64,000 nucleotides of DNA from an uncultured Acidobacteriota bacterium (lineage in GTDB: Bacteria; Acidobacteriota; Vicinamibacteria; Fen-336). The stretch covers positions 62,001-126,000 of the forward strand of contig CADEEV010000004.1 of NCBI GenBank assembly GCA_902826455.1, in the 5' to 3' direction. The translations under genes and the position numbers were made by a program. Positions 35,137-42,343 of this stretch are shown in pieces; within the stretch, counting starts at the first letter, position 1, and each line of letters starts with the position of its first letter. Below the pieces are notes generated by a model. That model searched no databases, was not told where the DNA came from, and saw only the letters and a list, made by a program, of their open reading frames with translations.

Positions 35137-35619
35137 TCACATCTTGTACTGGCCCAGCTCGTCCTCGGAAAGGCCTTCCAGCCACTGCTGCAGGCGCCCC
35201 ACGTCGGAGTCGCGGTTCTTCTCCGAGTTCGACGCCCCGTCGATGACCGCCTCCTCCACGAAGATCGGCGAGCGGGTGCGCAGTGCCAGGGCGATCGCGT
35301 CGGAGGGCCGCGCGTCGACGCGGCGCTCGCCGTCGCTGCCGCGCAGGTGGATCTCGGCGTAGAAGGTGTTCTCGCGCAGATCGCACACCACGATGCGTTG
35401 GACCTCGGCCCGCAGGTCGTCGATCACGTTCTTCAGCAGGTCGTGGGTCATCGGCCGCGGCGTCTGCACGTTCTCGATCTGGAGCGCGATCGCGTTGGCT
35501 TCGAAGACCCCGACCCAGATCGGCAGGACGCGCTGCCCTTCCTGGTCGCGCAGCACGATGATGGGCATGTTGGTGATCGGGTCGATCATCAGCCCCTTGA
35601 TGGTCATCTCGACTTGCAT
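35137..35619 (-). CDS. bifunctional nuclease family protein (DUF151)
   Basis: The 160-residue protein matches the BFN/DUF151 family: it begins VEMTIKGLMIDPITNMPIIV, has VLPIWVGVFEANAIALQIE, TPRPMTHDLLKN and the RPSDAIALALRTRSPIFVEE core. Plant and bacterial members have been described as nucleases acting on DNA and RNA, but many are untested. A TATATT box and GAGGAGCG lie before ATG 35619. The upstream neighbour miaB is close (42 bases), so cotranscription is possible. Confidence 0.9.
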   Translation of the reverse strand: MQVEMTIKGLMIDPITNMPIIVLRDQEGQRVLPIWVGVFEANAIALQIENVQTPRPMTHDLLKNVIDDLRAEVQRIVVCDLRENTFYAEIHLRGSDGERRVDARPSDAIALALRTRSPIFVEEAVIDGASNSEKNRDSDVGRLQQWLEGLSEDELGQYKM

Positions 35620-35661
35620 CCCGCGCTCCTCAGGACAATATAGGAACGGCGGAAGGTCCCG

Positions 35662-36984
35662 TCAATGAAGCGGTTGAACGGCCACGCGGCCGGTCAGCGC
35701 GTTCGGCCCGGATCCCGTGATCTCCACCTGACGCAGCTGTCCGAGCCATTCGGCCGGCCCGTCGAAGTGGACCAACTGGAAGCGGCGGCTGCGGCCGGAG
35801 AGCCGTCCAGGAGCGTCTACCGTCTCGACCAGGACCTGCTCGGTCGACCCGACGCGCTCGGCATGGCGCTGTGCCTGGAAGCGCTGCTGCCGCTCGTTCA
35901 GGACGCGTACGCGCCGCTTCTTCTCCGTTTCGGGCACGTCGTCGTCGAGGCGCAGAGCGGTCGTTCCGGGTCGCGCCGAGTAGGCGAACACGAAGAGCCC
36001 GTCGAAGCCCACGGCATCCACGAGGTCGACCGTTTCCTGGAACTCGTCCTCGCTCTCGCCGGGGTAGCCCACGATCAGGTCGGAGGTCAGCGCGAGCTCG
36101 GGAACCGCGGCGCGCAGCAGCGCGACCTTCTCGAGATAGCCGGCGCGCGTGTACCCGCGGCGCATGGAGTCCAGGATGCGATCGGACCCGGACTGCACCG
36201 GCAGATGCAGGTACGGGCAGAGCCGCTGGAGGTCGCGCAGGGCGGCCGCGAAGCGGGCGTCTACGTGGCTGGGGTGCGAGGTCGTGAAGCGCAGGCGAAG
36301 GAGACCCGGAACCGCGTCCACGGCCGCCAGGAGGCCCGCGAAGTCGACGCCGTCGTGCTCGTAGGCGTTGACCGTCTGGCCGAGCAGCATCACCTCGGGG
36401 TAGCCGCGCGCTACCAGGCCGCGCACCTCCGTGAGGATCGCGTCGACCGGCCGACAGACCTCGGTGCCGCGCGTCCGCGGCACGACGCAGAAGCTGCAGA
36501 CGTGATTGCAGCCCTCCATCGCCGTCACGTAGGCCCGCACGTCGCTCGAGTGGGCCACGTCGGCGTCGGGAACCGTGAACGAGTCCGCCGAGCGATCGAG
36601 ATCCACGAGCGGCCCGCTACCCTCGACGACGCGCCGGAGGAACTCGGGAACGCGCGCGACGTTGTGCGTGCCGACGAGCAGGTCGACGTTGCCGGCGCGG
36701 CTCAGGACCTTCTCGCCTTCGAGCTGAGCCACGCAGCCGCCGACGCCGATCTTGAGCTCCGGGCGCTCGCGCTGCGCCTTCTTGAGCCGACCGAGCGAGT
36801 GGAAGAGCTTCTCCTGGGCCTTCTCGCGAACCGCGCAGGTGTTGATGAAAACGAAGTCCGCGTCCTCGGCCGAGGCCGCGCGCTCGTGACCGTCGGCGAG
36901 CAGCAGCCCTTCGACCTTCTCCGAGTCGTTGACGTTCATCTGGCAGCCAAAGGTCTCGACGAAGAAGCGGCTTTTGCTTTTCAT
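35662..36984 (-). CDS. miaB: tRNA-2-methylthio-N6-dimethylallyladenosine synthase
   Basis: The 440-residue radical SAM methylthiotransferase acts on tRNA position A37. The UPF0004 domain has Cys14, Cys50 and Cys84 (FGCQMN, NTCAVRE, GGCVAQ), the SAM domain has CNHVCSFC (Cys159, Cys163, Cys166), and a TRAM-like tail covers about 380-440. YLHLPVQSGSDRIL is a MiaB signature. RimO-like or MtaB alternatives are less likely given the N-terminal pattern. recN follows upstream on the same strand (17-base gap). Confidence 0.92.
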   Translation of the reverse strand: MKSKSRFFVETFGCQMNVNDSEKVEGLLLADGHERAASAEDADFVFINTCAVREKAQEKLFHSLGRLKKAQRERPELKIGVGGCVAQLEGEKVLSRAGNVDLLVGTHNVARVPEFLRRVVEGSGPLVDLDRSADSFTVPDADVAHSSDVRAYVTAMEGCNHVCSFCVVPRTRGTEVCRPVDAILTEVRGLVARGYPEVMLLGQTVNAYEHDGVDFAGLLAAVDAVPGLLRLRFTTSHPSHVDARFAAALRDLQRLCPYLHLPVQSGSDRILDSMRRGYTRAGYLEKVALLRAAVPELALTSDLIVGYPGESEDEFQETVDLVDAVGFDGLFVFAYSARPGTTALRLDDDVPETEKKRRVRVLNERQQRFQAQRHAERVGSTEQVLVETVDAPGRLSGRSRRFQLVHFDGPAEWLGQLRQVEITGSGPNALTGRVAVQPLH

Positions 36985-37000
36985 TCTCGAAAGATCCGTG

Positions 37001-38683
37001 TCAGGCCCGCAGGCCCTGCCTGACCATCTCGCGCGCGTGACGGCGCGCGGTCTCCGTGATCGTCTCGCCGCCCAGCATGCGCGCCACTTCCTCGACGTGA
37101 GCGTCTTCGTCGAGAGCGCGGACCTCGGCCACGGTGCGATTCTTCTCGACGCGCTTCGAGACGGCCAGGTGCGCCTGGGCCAGCGAGGCGATCTGCGGCA
37201 GGTGCGTCACGCACAACACCTGATGCCGCTCGGCGATGGTCCGCAGCTTGCGGCCGACGACCTCCGCCACGCGGCCGCCGATGCCGGCATCCACTTCGTC
37301 GAACACGAGCGTCTTGTCCTCGGCCTCGAGCCCCGAGGCCGCGTTGAGCGCGAGGAGGATGCGGGACATCTCGCCGCCCGAGGCGATGCGCGCGAGCGGC
37401 CGGAGGTCCTCGCCCGGATTCGGAGAGATCAGGAACTCGGCCGCCTCGATGCCATGGGCGCCCCAGGACGACGTGTCGGTCGCATCGGTCGGAGGCAGGT
37501 CCGGCTCGAACTGGACGCGGAAGCGGGTCCGCTCCATGGCCAGCTGGGCCAGCTCTGCCTCGACGCGCTTCTGGAGATCCTTGGCGGCGGCGCGGCGCTT
37601 GCGGGAGAGCTCCGACGCCTTCGCGAAGTAGCGTTGGGCGACCGTCGCCCGTTCCGCGAGGAGCGCCTTTTCCCGCTCGTCGGCCGAGCCGGCGGGCCCG
37701 AGCTCCGCCCGGCTCCGGGCGCCGAAGGCCACGACCTCTTCGAGGGTCGCCCCGTATTTCTTCTTGAGACGTTCGATCAGGGCGAGCCGGGACTCGATCT
37801 CGTCCAGGCGGCCCGGCGTCACCTGAAGGCCTTCGCGGTAGTCGCGAAGGAAGTAGGACAAGTCCTCGATCGGGGCGAGGACGCCGGAGCGCCCCGCCGC
37901 GTGCTCGCCGAACCGGCCGTCGATGGCGGCGAGCTCGTCGACGCGCTTGTACACCTGGGCCAGCCGCCCGAGCGCGGCGCCCTCGTCTTCGTAGAGAAGA
38001 CCGTAGGCTTCCGCGGCCAGCGCCGCCAGCCGTCCGGCGTTCGCCTGGACGCGCTTCTCGGAGCGCAGCGTCTCCTCCTCGTCCGGCTGGAGCGCCGCCT
38101 GCTCGATCTCGGTCGCCTGGAACTCGAGCATCTCCCGGCGGCGCTCCCAGTCCCGGCGATCCTTGCGCAGGGACTCGAGCTCGCCGTCCAGCGTGCGCAA
38201 GCGCTGGAACAGGGATCCGACCTCCTGGCTCTCGAGGCCCGCATGCCGATCCAGGAGGCCGAGGTGAGTGTCCGCGTCGAGGAGTCCCTGGGGTTCGTGC
38301 TGGCCGTGGATCGTCACGAGCCGGTTGCCGAGGTCGCGAAGGACGCCGAGCGGCACGAGCGCGCCGTTGACCGTCGCCTTCCCCTTGCCCGAGGCGTTGA
38401 GCTCCCGGCGGATGACGATCTCGTCACCCTCGACCGGCAGGCCGTGGGACTCGAGAAGGGCGGCCGCGGAGCGCGCCTCGAGCAGGCCTTCGACCACGGC
38501 ATGCTCCTGCCCGCTACGGATCAGCTCCGGGGAGCCTCGGTCCCCGAGAAGAAGGCCGAGCGCGTCCACCAGGATCGACTTCCCCGCTCCCGTTTCTCCC
38601 GTGAGAAGCGTGAGGCCCTCGCCAAGCTCCAACTCGGCGGAGGCGACCAGGGCGATATTGTTGATTTTGAACCACTTAATCAT
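37001..38683 (-). CDS. recN: DNA repair protein RecN
   Basis: The 560-residue SMC-like ATPase acts in double-strand break repair. It starts MIKWFKINNIALV with Walker A GETGAGKS (residues 29-36), a long coiled coil in the middle, and the C-terminal signature LVFDEVDAGIGGRVAEVVG. Length is normal. It is transcribed from a promoter-like region at 38703-38731 with an inverted repeat at 38684-38700 covering the transcript start. RecN is an SOS gene in many bacteria, so the repeat could be a damage-response operator. Confidence 0.95.
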   Translation of the reverse strand: MIKWFKINNIALVASAELELGEGLTLLTGETGAGKSILVDALGLLLGDRGSPELIRSGQEHAVVEGLLEARSAAALLESHGLPVEGDEIVIRRELNASGKGKATVNGALVPLGVLRDLGNRLVTIHGQHEPQGLLDADTHLGLLDRHAGLESQEVGSLFQRLRTLDGELESLRKDRRDWERRREMLEFQATEIEQAALQPDEEETLRSEKRVQANAGRLAALAAEAYGLLYEDEGAALGRLAQVYKRVDELAAIDGRFGEHAAGRSGVLAPIEDLSYFLRDYREGLQVTPGRLDEIESRLALIERLKKKYGATLEEVVAFGARSRAELGPAGSADEREKALLAERATVAQRYFAKASELSRKRRAAAKDLQKRVEAELAQLAMERTRFRVQFEPDLPPTDATDTSSWGAHGIEAAEFLISPNPGEDLRPLARIASGGEMSRILLALNAASGLEAEDKTLVFDEVDAGIGGRVAEVVGRKLRTIAERHQVLCVTHLPQIASLAQAHLAVSKRVEKNRTVAEVRALDEDAHVEEVARMLGGETITETARRHAREMVRQGLRA

Positions 38684-38731
38684 CGTCGGGGGTTCCGACG
38701 GGAGGATAGCACATGGCTCCGCGTGCTGTAA
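38684..38731 (-). promoter_or_regulatory. recN promoter with candidate operator
   Basis: On the minus strand, TTACAG (38731-38726) or TTTACA one base earlier precedes TATCCT (38708-38703) with about 17-18 bases between. A perfect 6-bp inverted repeat CGTCGG (38684-38689) / CCGACG (38695-38700) with a 5-base spacer sits between the -10 box and the recN ATG, across the predicted start site. It could be an operator or an RNA hairpin blocking initiation. The repressor is unknown. Confidence 0.5.
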
Positions 38732-38760
38732 ATCATGATCCCATCACGAGTTCCGGCTAA

Positions 38761-38768
38761 AATCGTTG
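38761..38768 (+). repeat. left 8-bp target site duplication
   Basis: AATCGTTG directly precedes the left terminal repeat and recurs at 41551-41558 immediately after the right terminal repeat. Eight bases is the usual duplication length of the IS1595 family. Confidence 0.9.
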
Positions 38769-38793
38769 GGGGACTATGCCGAACTTGACACCA
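38769..38793 (+). repeat. left terminal inverted repeat
   Basis: It begins GGGGACTATGCC and ends with TTGACACCA. Compared with the right end read on the minus strand it differs at positions 6, 12 and 14 only. TTGACA at 38785-38790 inside the repeat is the -35 box of an inward promoter. Confidence 0.88.
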
Positions 38794-38813
38794 CAGTCCC
38801 CCGTGCGTAAGTT
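38785..38813 (+). promoter_or_regulatory. inward promoter at the left end of the element
   Basis: TTGACA (38785-38790), 17 bases, TAAGTT (38808-38813), then six bases to ATG 38820. The predicted transcript starts at or next to the ATG, so the passenger gene would be leaderless. The -35 box is part of the inverted repeat; the -10 box is outside it. Confidence 0.6.
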
Positions 38814-38819
38814 CTTGAC

Positions 38820-39701
38820 ATGTCGCCATCTTCCGGATACTGGCTCCAGGCGGGGTCCTATTACCGACGACTGCTCTCCATGGCCTTCCATGGCGCTTGG
38901 GCGGTCGTCGGTGGGGTCTCCACGATTGCGGGCCTGGCGATTCCATTGCTCCTCAGACTCTACTTCGTGGGTCGTCCCGATACTTCGGCGGCCCTGGTCG
39001 AAAAGTTGAACGACGCGATTTGGCAGCTTCCCTTAGCCGCCTTCGGGATCGTGTTCGGCGTGCGGCTTGTGCTGGCCCCGTTCTGGGCGTTCGTGGAGGA
39101 TCGTAGGATCACCGCCGCGCCAGCCCTATCTCTAGAAGAGCAACATCGCCGTTTTGCCGAACGCATTCGAGAAGAGAAACTCACACGAGCTCTGACCTCG
39201 GTCGCACAAGGAGCACAAGGAGAGCACCGGAAGGCCATAGAAGATCTCTCGGCCAAGCTTTCCAAGGCCGAGGAAGAATTGAGGCGGGAACGCGATCACT
39301 CCGAAGAGGAGCGGGCCGAACAGCGTAAGTGGCGTCACTTCCTTCGCCATTTGAGGCGTCTCCGGGACTTCGCTGTAGTGCGCCTTCAGAACAACCAATA
39401 CGCCATCAAGGGAAAGCCCGGGTTTATATCGCCACGCCAAATGCCACCGTTTGACGACTACAACGCTATTGACTGGCTTGGTCTCTGCGAGAAGTGGGAG
39501 CAGGCAACGCTGAAGCTGCTGACTCGCCATTCTCTCGAAAGCAAACTATCGACTCTAGGGTCCGTCACGATCCGGCCAGAGGCGGACCGATGGCCCGCCC
39601 AGGTCAGGAAGCATTACCAGGAAATGATGGAGCGCCTCGACCGCATCAACGCTCTTATACCCATCGTGGAGAAGCGGGCGGTGTGGCGGGACAAGGCCTA
39701 G
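38820..39701 (+). CDS. passenger membrane coiled-coil protein of unknown function
   Basis: The 293-residue protein has two TM helices (about residues 26-49 and 68-91), a charged coiled coil (about 105-175, rich in Glu, Arg and Lys with repeated EE and RR), and a soluble C-terminal domain (about 180-293) with aromatic and basic residues. No known family is recognised. It is read inward from the left end of the element, starting at an ATG six bases after a -10 box. Composition differs from chromosomal neighbours. A role in defence or element maintenance is possible but not shown. Confidence 0.7.
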   Translation: MSPSSGYWLQAGSYYRRLLSMAFHGAWAVVGGVSTIAGLAIPLLLRLYFVGRPDTSAALVEKLNDAIWQLPLAAFGIVFGVRLVLAPFWAFVEDRRITAAPALSLEEQHRRFAERIREEKLTRALTSVAQGAQGEHRKAIEDLSAKLSKAEEELRRERDHSEEERAEQRKWRHFLRHLRRLRDFAVVRLQNNQYAIKGKPGFISPRQMPPFDDYNAIDWLGLCEKWEQATLKLLTRHSLESKLSTLGSVTIRPEADRWPAQVRKHYQEMMERLDRINALIPIVEKRAVWRDKA

Positions 39702-39726
39702 GCTATGTGGGGAACTAGGTTTCGCT

Positions 39727-40344
39727 CTACGTACGGTAGTCGGTGTGGTCTAGGCAGGCGTCGTACCATTCCTTGCTGATCTTCACTGGAATGAGACTAT
39801 TGCCGATACCGATTGGCTTGCGTCTCAGATCCCGAAAGCGGGCTTCGTCGTATGGAAAGGCTGATTCAAATGAAAGAATCCGGCCTTGATCTTGGCCGAT
39901 TTTCTTGGCAGCTTCGACGGCTGGTAGTAGGTCGCTGTCCTCGCTGACGATGATGGCAACGTCGTAGCGTTGCTCGTAGGCGTATCGAACTAAGTCGACG
40001 GCAATGCTTACGTCCACGCCTTTCTCATTGAAATCAGGACCGTTGCCGGTTAGACGGCCACGAAAGACATAGACATCGGCTCGCGTAAGGGCGCGAATCT
40101 TGTTTGCCCACCACTGATTCCAAGGCGCATCCTGGCCGGCCGATGGCACTCCCGTATAGAAGCGCGTCTCAACCAGAACGCGACCCGGAGAACGCGCGAC
40201 TAGGGAATCGGCCATGGCAACAACGTCGCAATTGGGTTGGAAGTACGGCGAGCCGCCCTCCACGATGCCGGGAGGAGCCCATAGCTCTTTCGCGCGACGG
40301 TAGAGGTTCTGTCCATCGAAGAACAGAACGCATCGTTGGGGCAT
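39727..40344 (-). CDS. NYN-domain (LabA/DUF88-like) putative ribonuclease
   Basis: The 205-residue protein has a PIN-like NYN fold. CVLFFDGQNLYRRAKELW carries the first acidic residue and Asn (D10, N13), EKGVDVSIAVDLVRYAY carries D111 and D117, and VSEDSDLLPAVEAAK carries the last acidic cluster (D136, D138). This matches the SGDSDF-type motif of LabA/NicB-like RNases. ATG 40344 starts the conserved core directly; GTG 40371 upstream would add nine residues. It is carried by the IS1595-type element and is read on the same strand as the transposase. Its substrate is unknown; the family includes RNA decay and toxin-like nucleases. Confidence 0.82.
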   Translation of the reverse strand: MPQRCVLFFDGQNLYRRAKELWAPPGIVEGGSPYFQPNCDVVAMADSLVARSPGRVLVETRFYTGVPSAGQDAPWNQWWANKIRALTRADVYVFRGRLTGNGPDFNEKGVDVSIAVDLVRYAYEQRYDVAIIVSEDSDLLPAVEAAKKIGQDQGRILSFESAFPYDEARFRDLRRKPIGIGNSLIPVKISKEWYDACLDHTDYRT

Positions 40345-40398
40345 AAAAGAAAACGCCCCGCCCAGGGACACGCCAAAGACTCATGCCAGCGAGCGGGG
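40345..40398 (-). terminator. terminator-like hairpin abutting the NYN start codon
   Basis: On the minus strand CCCCGC (40398-40393) can pair with GCGGGG (40361-40356), followed by CGTTTTCTTTT up to the ATG at 40344. The stem is only 6 bp with a loop of about 31 bases, so it is weak. It could end transcription of the upstream small gene or attenuate the NYN gene. Confidence 0.3.
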
Positions 40399-40411
40399 AG
40401 GAATTGGTTCT

Positions 40412-40440
40412 AGGGTACGAGCACTGTTGCGGCCTGTCAA
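40412..40440 (-). promoter_or_regulatory. promoter of the NYN gene
   Basis: On the minus strand TTGACA (40440-40435), a 17-base spacer and TACCCT (40417-40412). The -35 box overlaps the stop codon of the small basic gene. The predicted start near 40405 leaves a 60-base leader that contains the hairpin at 40398-40356. Confidence 0.55.
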
Positions 40441-40583
40441 CCCTTAGTACGCAAAGTGGCACTAGCCCTCTTTGTTGGTTTTCGCTTTTCCTTCTTTGGC
40501 GGCTGAACCTTAGCGGTGACTAGCGCGCCTATCGCTTCTTCAAACGAGAGCGGGTGTAACGAGACCGGCTTGGCTTTGGGCAT
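40437..40583 (-). CDS. small basic passenger protein, 48 residues
   Basis: This short ORF starts MPKAKPVSLHPLSFEEAIGA and ends in a Lys/Arg-rich tail (KKEKRKPTKRA). GGAG lies about 8 bases before ATG 40583. The VSLHPLSFEEAI pattern is familiar to me from short proteins of unknown function found beside mobile or toxin-like genes. It lies between the transposase and the NYN gene on the same strand. It could be an antitoxin-like or RNA-binding partner of the NYN protein; that is inference from position only. Confidence 0.6.
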   Translation of the reverse strand: MPKAKPVSLHPLSFEEAIGALVTAKVQPPKKEKRKPTKRASATLRTKG

Positions 40584-40614
40584 AGGCGGAACTCCATCGG
40601 CCGCCGCCGTGCTT

Positions 40615-41499
40615 TCAACAAGCGCGGAGGATGGCTTCGAACATGTTGGGAGTCTTCCGGTTGTTGTGCCGGAAGGAAAACTCGGCAAGGTAGAGCGGCA
40701 GGTACGCGCGGGAAACCTGGTGGAAGTTCCCCATGATGCCGCGCTTGAGCAGGGACCAGAACGAGTCGATGTTGGCCGTGTGGACGTTGCCGCGAACGTA
40801 CTCCCCACGGCTGTGCCGAACGCTCGCGTGCGTCTGGCGGAGATGCCGGTAGCCGGAAGCGTCATCGTGCGCGACAAGGGAAACCTTGTCAGCCACCGTC
40901 TCGTCAACGAAACCCTGGAGCGTCTTGGCGGACGTGTTCTCGATGACCTTGCAAACGACGTTGCCCTTGCGAGCGATAGCGCCGATGACCGGCGTGTGGT
41001 TGACCGCGCCACGGCCCTCGAACTTCACACGCTCCGACGCATGGCGGTTCTTCTGCTCGCCGCCGATGTAGGTCTCGTCAACCTCGACGACTCCCCCGTC
41101 GCCGCCCATGAGGCCCGCGAAGCCGGCATCCTGCATGGCCGCACGGACGCGATGGCACATGTACCAGGCCGAGCGGTAGGAGCCAAGGCCGAGCGTGCGC
41201 TGGATCTGAAGCGCGCTAACGCCCTTCTTCGCCTTGGTCATCAGAAAGATGGCCTGGAACCACGTCCGAAGCGGTATGTTGGTGTTCTCGAAGATCGTTC
41301 CGACCAAGGGGGAGAAACGGTAGCCGCCCTTGGAGTGCTTACACACCCACTTCCACACCTTCCCACCCTTGAGGCGGTACACCTTGGCCGAGTCGCACTT
41401 GGGGCAGCGTACGCCGTTCGGCCAGCGGAGCTTAACGAGGAAAGCCATGCACTCGTCGTCCGTGGGGAACCGATCAAGCAACTGTGAAAGCGTCATCAT
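40615..41499 (-). CDS. IS1595-family transposase (ISXO2-like)
   Basis: The 294-residue transposase starts with a zinc-ribbon region (CPKCDSAKVYRLKGGKVWKW, then VCKHSKGGYRFSPLVGTIFE) and continues with the ISXO2-type DDE domain: VVEVDETYIGGEQKNRHA holds the first Asp, SLVAHDDASGYRHL the second, and ANIDSFWSLLKRGIMGNFHQ plus FSFRHNNRKTP the C-terminal motif. It appears complete. The paired ATG codons at 41499 and 41496 follow a TATATT box by six bases, so translation is probably leaderless. Confidence 0.93.
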   Translation of the reverse strand: MMTLSQLLDRFPTDDECMAFLVKLRWPNGVRCPKCDSAKVYRLKGGKVWKWVCKHSKGGYRFSPLVGTIFENTNIPLRTWFQAIFLMTKAKKGVSALQIQRTLGLGSYRSAWYMCHRVRAAMQDAGFAGLMGGDGGVVEVDETYIGGEQKNRHASERVKFEGRGAVNHTPVIGAIARKGNVVCKVIENTSAKTLQGFVDETVADKVSLVAHDDASGYRHLRQTHASVRHSRGEYVRGNVHTANIDSFWSLLKRGIMGNFHQVSRAYLPLYLAEFSFRHNNRKTPNMFEAILRAC

Positions 41500-41505
41500 G
41501 AGGAG

Positions 41506-41534
41506 AATATAGGACTTATTTTGGCTGGTGTCAA
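41506..41534 (-). promoter_or_regulatory. transposase promoter at the right end of the element
   Basis: On the minus strand TTGACA (41534-41529), 17 bases, TATATT (41511-41506), then six bases to ATG 41499. The -35 box lies inside the right inverted repeat, mirroring the left end. Confidence 0.75.
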
Positions 41535-41550
41535 GTCCAGCATAATCCCC
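41526..41550 (-). repeat. right terminal inverted repeat
   Basis: Read on the minus strand it begins GGGGATTATGCT and ends TTGACACCA, matching the left end at 22 of 25 positions. The 8-bp duplication AATCGTTG follows directly. Confidence 0.88.
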
Positions 41551-41558
41551 AATCGTTG
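41551..41558 (+). repeat. right 8-bp target site duplication
   Basis: AATCGTTG, identical to 38761-38768. The final TTG joins ACA to keep a TTGACA sequence at 41556-41561 on the tolQ side. Confidence 0.9.
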
Positions 41559-41615
41559 ACACTCCCCAACCTATTGTGGCATCCTCAATTGGTAGCGCTA
41601 TTTAGAGAGGTCTCG

Positions 41616-42341
41616 TTGCTCATTGCTCCACTCTTGATCCAGGCACAGGGCGGCACGTTCGAGGGCGGCTTCGGCGGCTGGGTAGGCCACACCGGGCCGG
41701 TGGCGCGCGGCGTCCTGCTGCTGCTCATCGTCTTCTCCCTGATCTCGTGGGCAATCATCATCTATAAGGGCATAGCCCTGCGCCGGGCCATGTCCGAATC
41801 GCAGACGTTCCTGCAGGTCTTTCGGAAGAGCAGCAAATTCTCCGAGGTCAACGCGGTCTGCGTCCAGCTCAAGACGAGCCCCCTCGTGGGCGTCTTCCAG
41901 GCCGGCTACCTCGAGGTCAACCAGCAGGTCCGCGGCGCCACGGCTCCGGCGGCAGGCTCCGCCGCGAAGCCGACGGTCAAGAGCCTCGAGTCCCTCACGC
42001 GCGCCCTCGCGCGAGCGGCCGGCGCCGAGGTGACGCGCATCGAGCGCCGCGTCACGTTCCTCGCGACCACGGCGTCCGTGACGCCCTTCATCGGCCTCTT
42101 CGGAACGGTGTGGGGGATCATGAACGCCTTTTCCGACATCGGCCGGATGGGCTCAGCGAACCTCGCCGTCGTGGCGCCGGGCATCTCGGAAGCGCTGATC
42201 ACGACGGCCGCGGGCCTGGCCGCGGCGATCCCGGCCGCAGTGTTCTTCAACTTCTACAACAGCCGCATCAAGGTCCTCTCGTCGATGATGGACGACTTCG
42301 CCCTGGAATTCCTCAACATCGTCGAGCGTAACTTCACGTAA
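41616..42341 (+). CDS. tolQ: TolQ/ExbB/MotA-family proton channel protein
   Basis: The 241-residue inner-membrane protein is the TolQ-type stator. Three TM segments are visible (about residues 30-50, 150-170, 190-215), with TPFIGLFGTVWGIMNAF and ISEALITTAAGLAAAIPAAV, the conserved TM2 and TM3 cores. TTG 41616 is chosen for GAGAGG just upstream; the in-frame TTG at 41556 would overlap the IS duplication and is unlikely. It heads the Tol-Pal operon, which keeps the outer membrane attached during division. The IS element lies directly upstream and may have separated the operon from its original promoter. Confidence 0.92.
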   Translation: MLIAPLLIQAQGGTFEGGFGGWVGHTGPVARGVLLLLIVFSLISWAIIIYKGIALRRAMSESQTFLQVFRKSSKFSEVNAVCVQLKTSPLVGVFQAGYLEVNQQVRGATAPAAGSAAKPTVKSLESLTRALARAAGAEVTRIERRVTFLATTASVTPFIGLFGTVWGIMNAFSDIGRMGSANLAVVAPGISEALITTAAGLAAAIPAAVFFNFYNSRIKVLSSMMDDFALEFLNIVERNFT

Positions 42342-42343
42342 GC

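Larger units (their letters stand above)
38769..41550. mobile_element. IS1595-family element with passenger genes
   Basis: The 2782-bp element is delimited by 25-bp imperfect inverted repeats (38769-38793 and 41526-41550, 22 of 25 matching) and an identical 8-bp flanking repeat. It contains a transposase gene on the minus strand at its right end and three non-transposase genes. Base composition and codon use are visibly less GC-rich than the flanks. It sits between recN and tolQ without disrupting either coding region. Perfect duplications and an intact transposase suggest recent insertion. Confidence 0.9.

Noticed and set aside
33435-35140. parS sites near parAB
   Set aside because: No 16-bp palindrome resembling TGTTCCACGTGGAACA was found around parAB or elsewhere by eye.
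41556-41615. TTG 41556 as the tolQ start
   Set aside because: It lies within the target duplication and adds 20 residues unlike TolQ; TTG 41616 has GAGAGG upstream.
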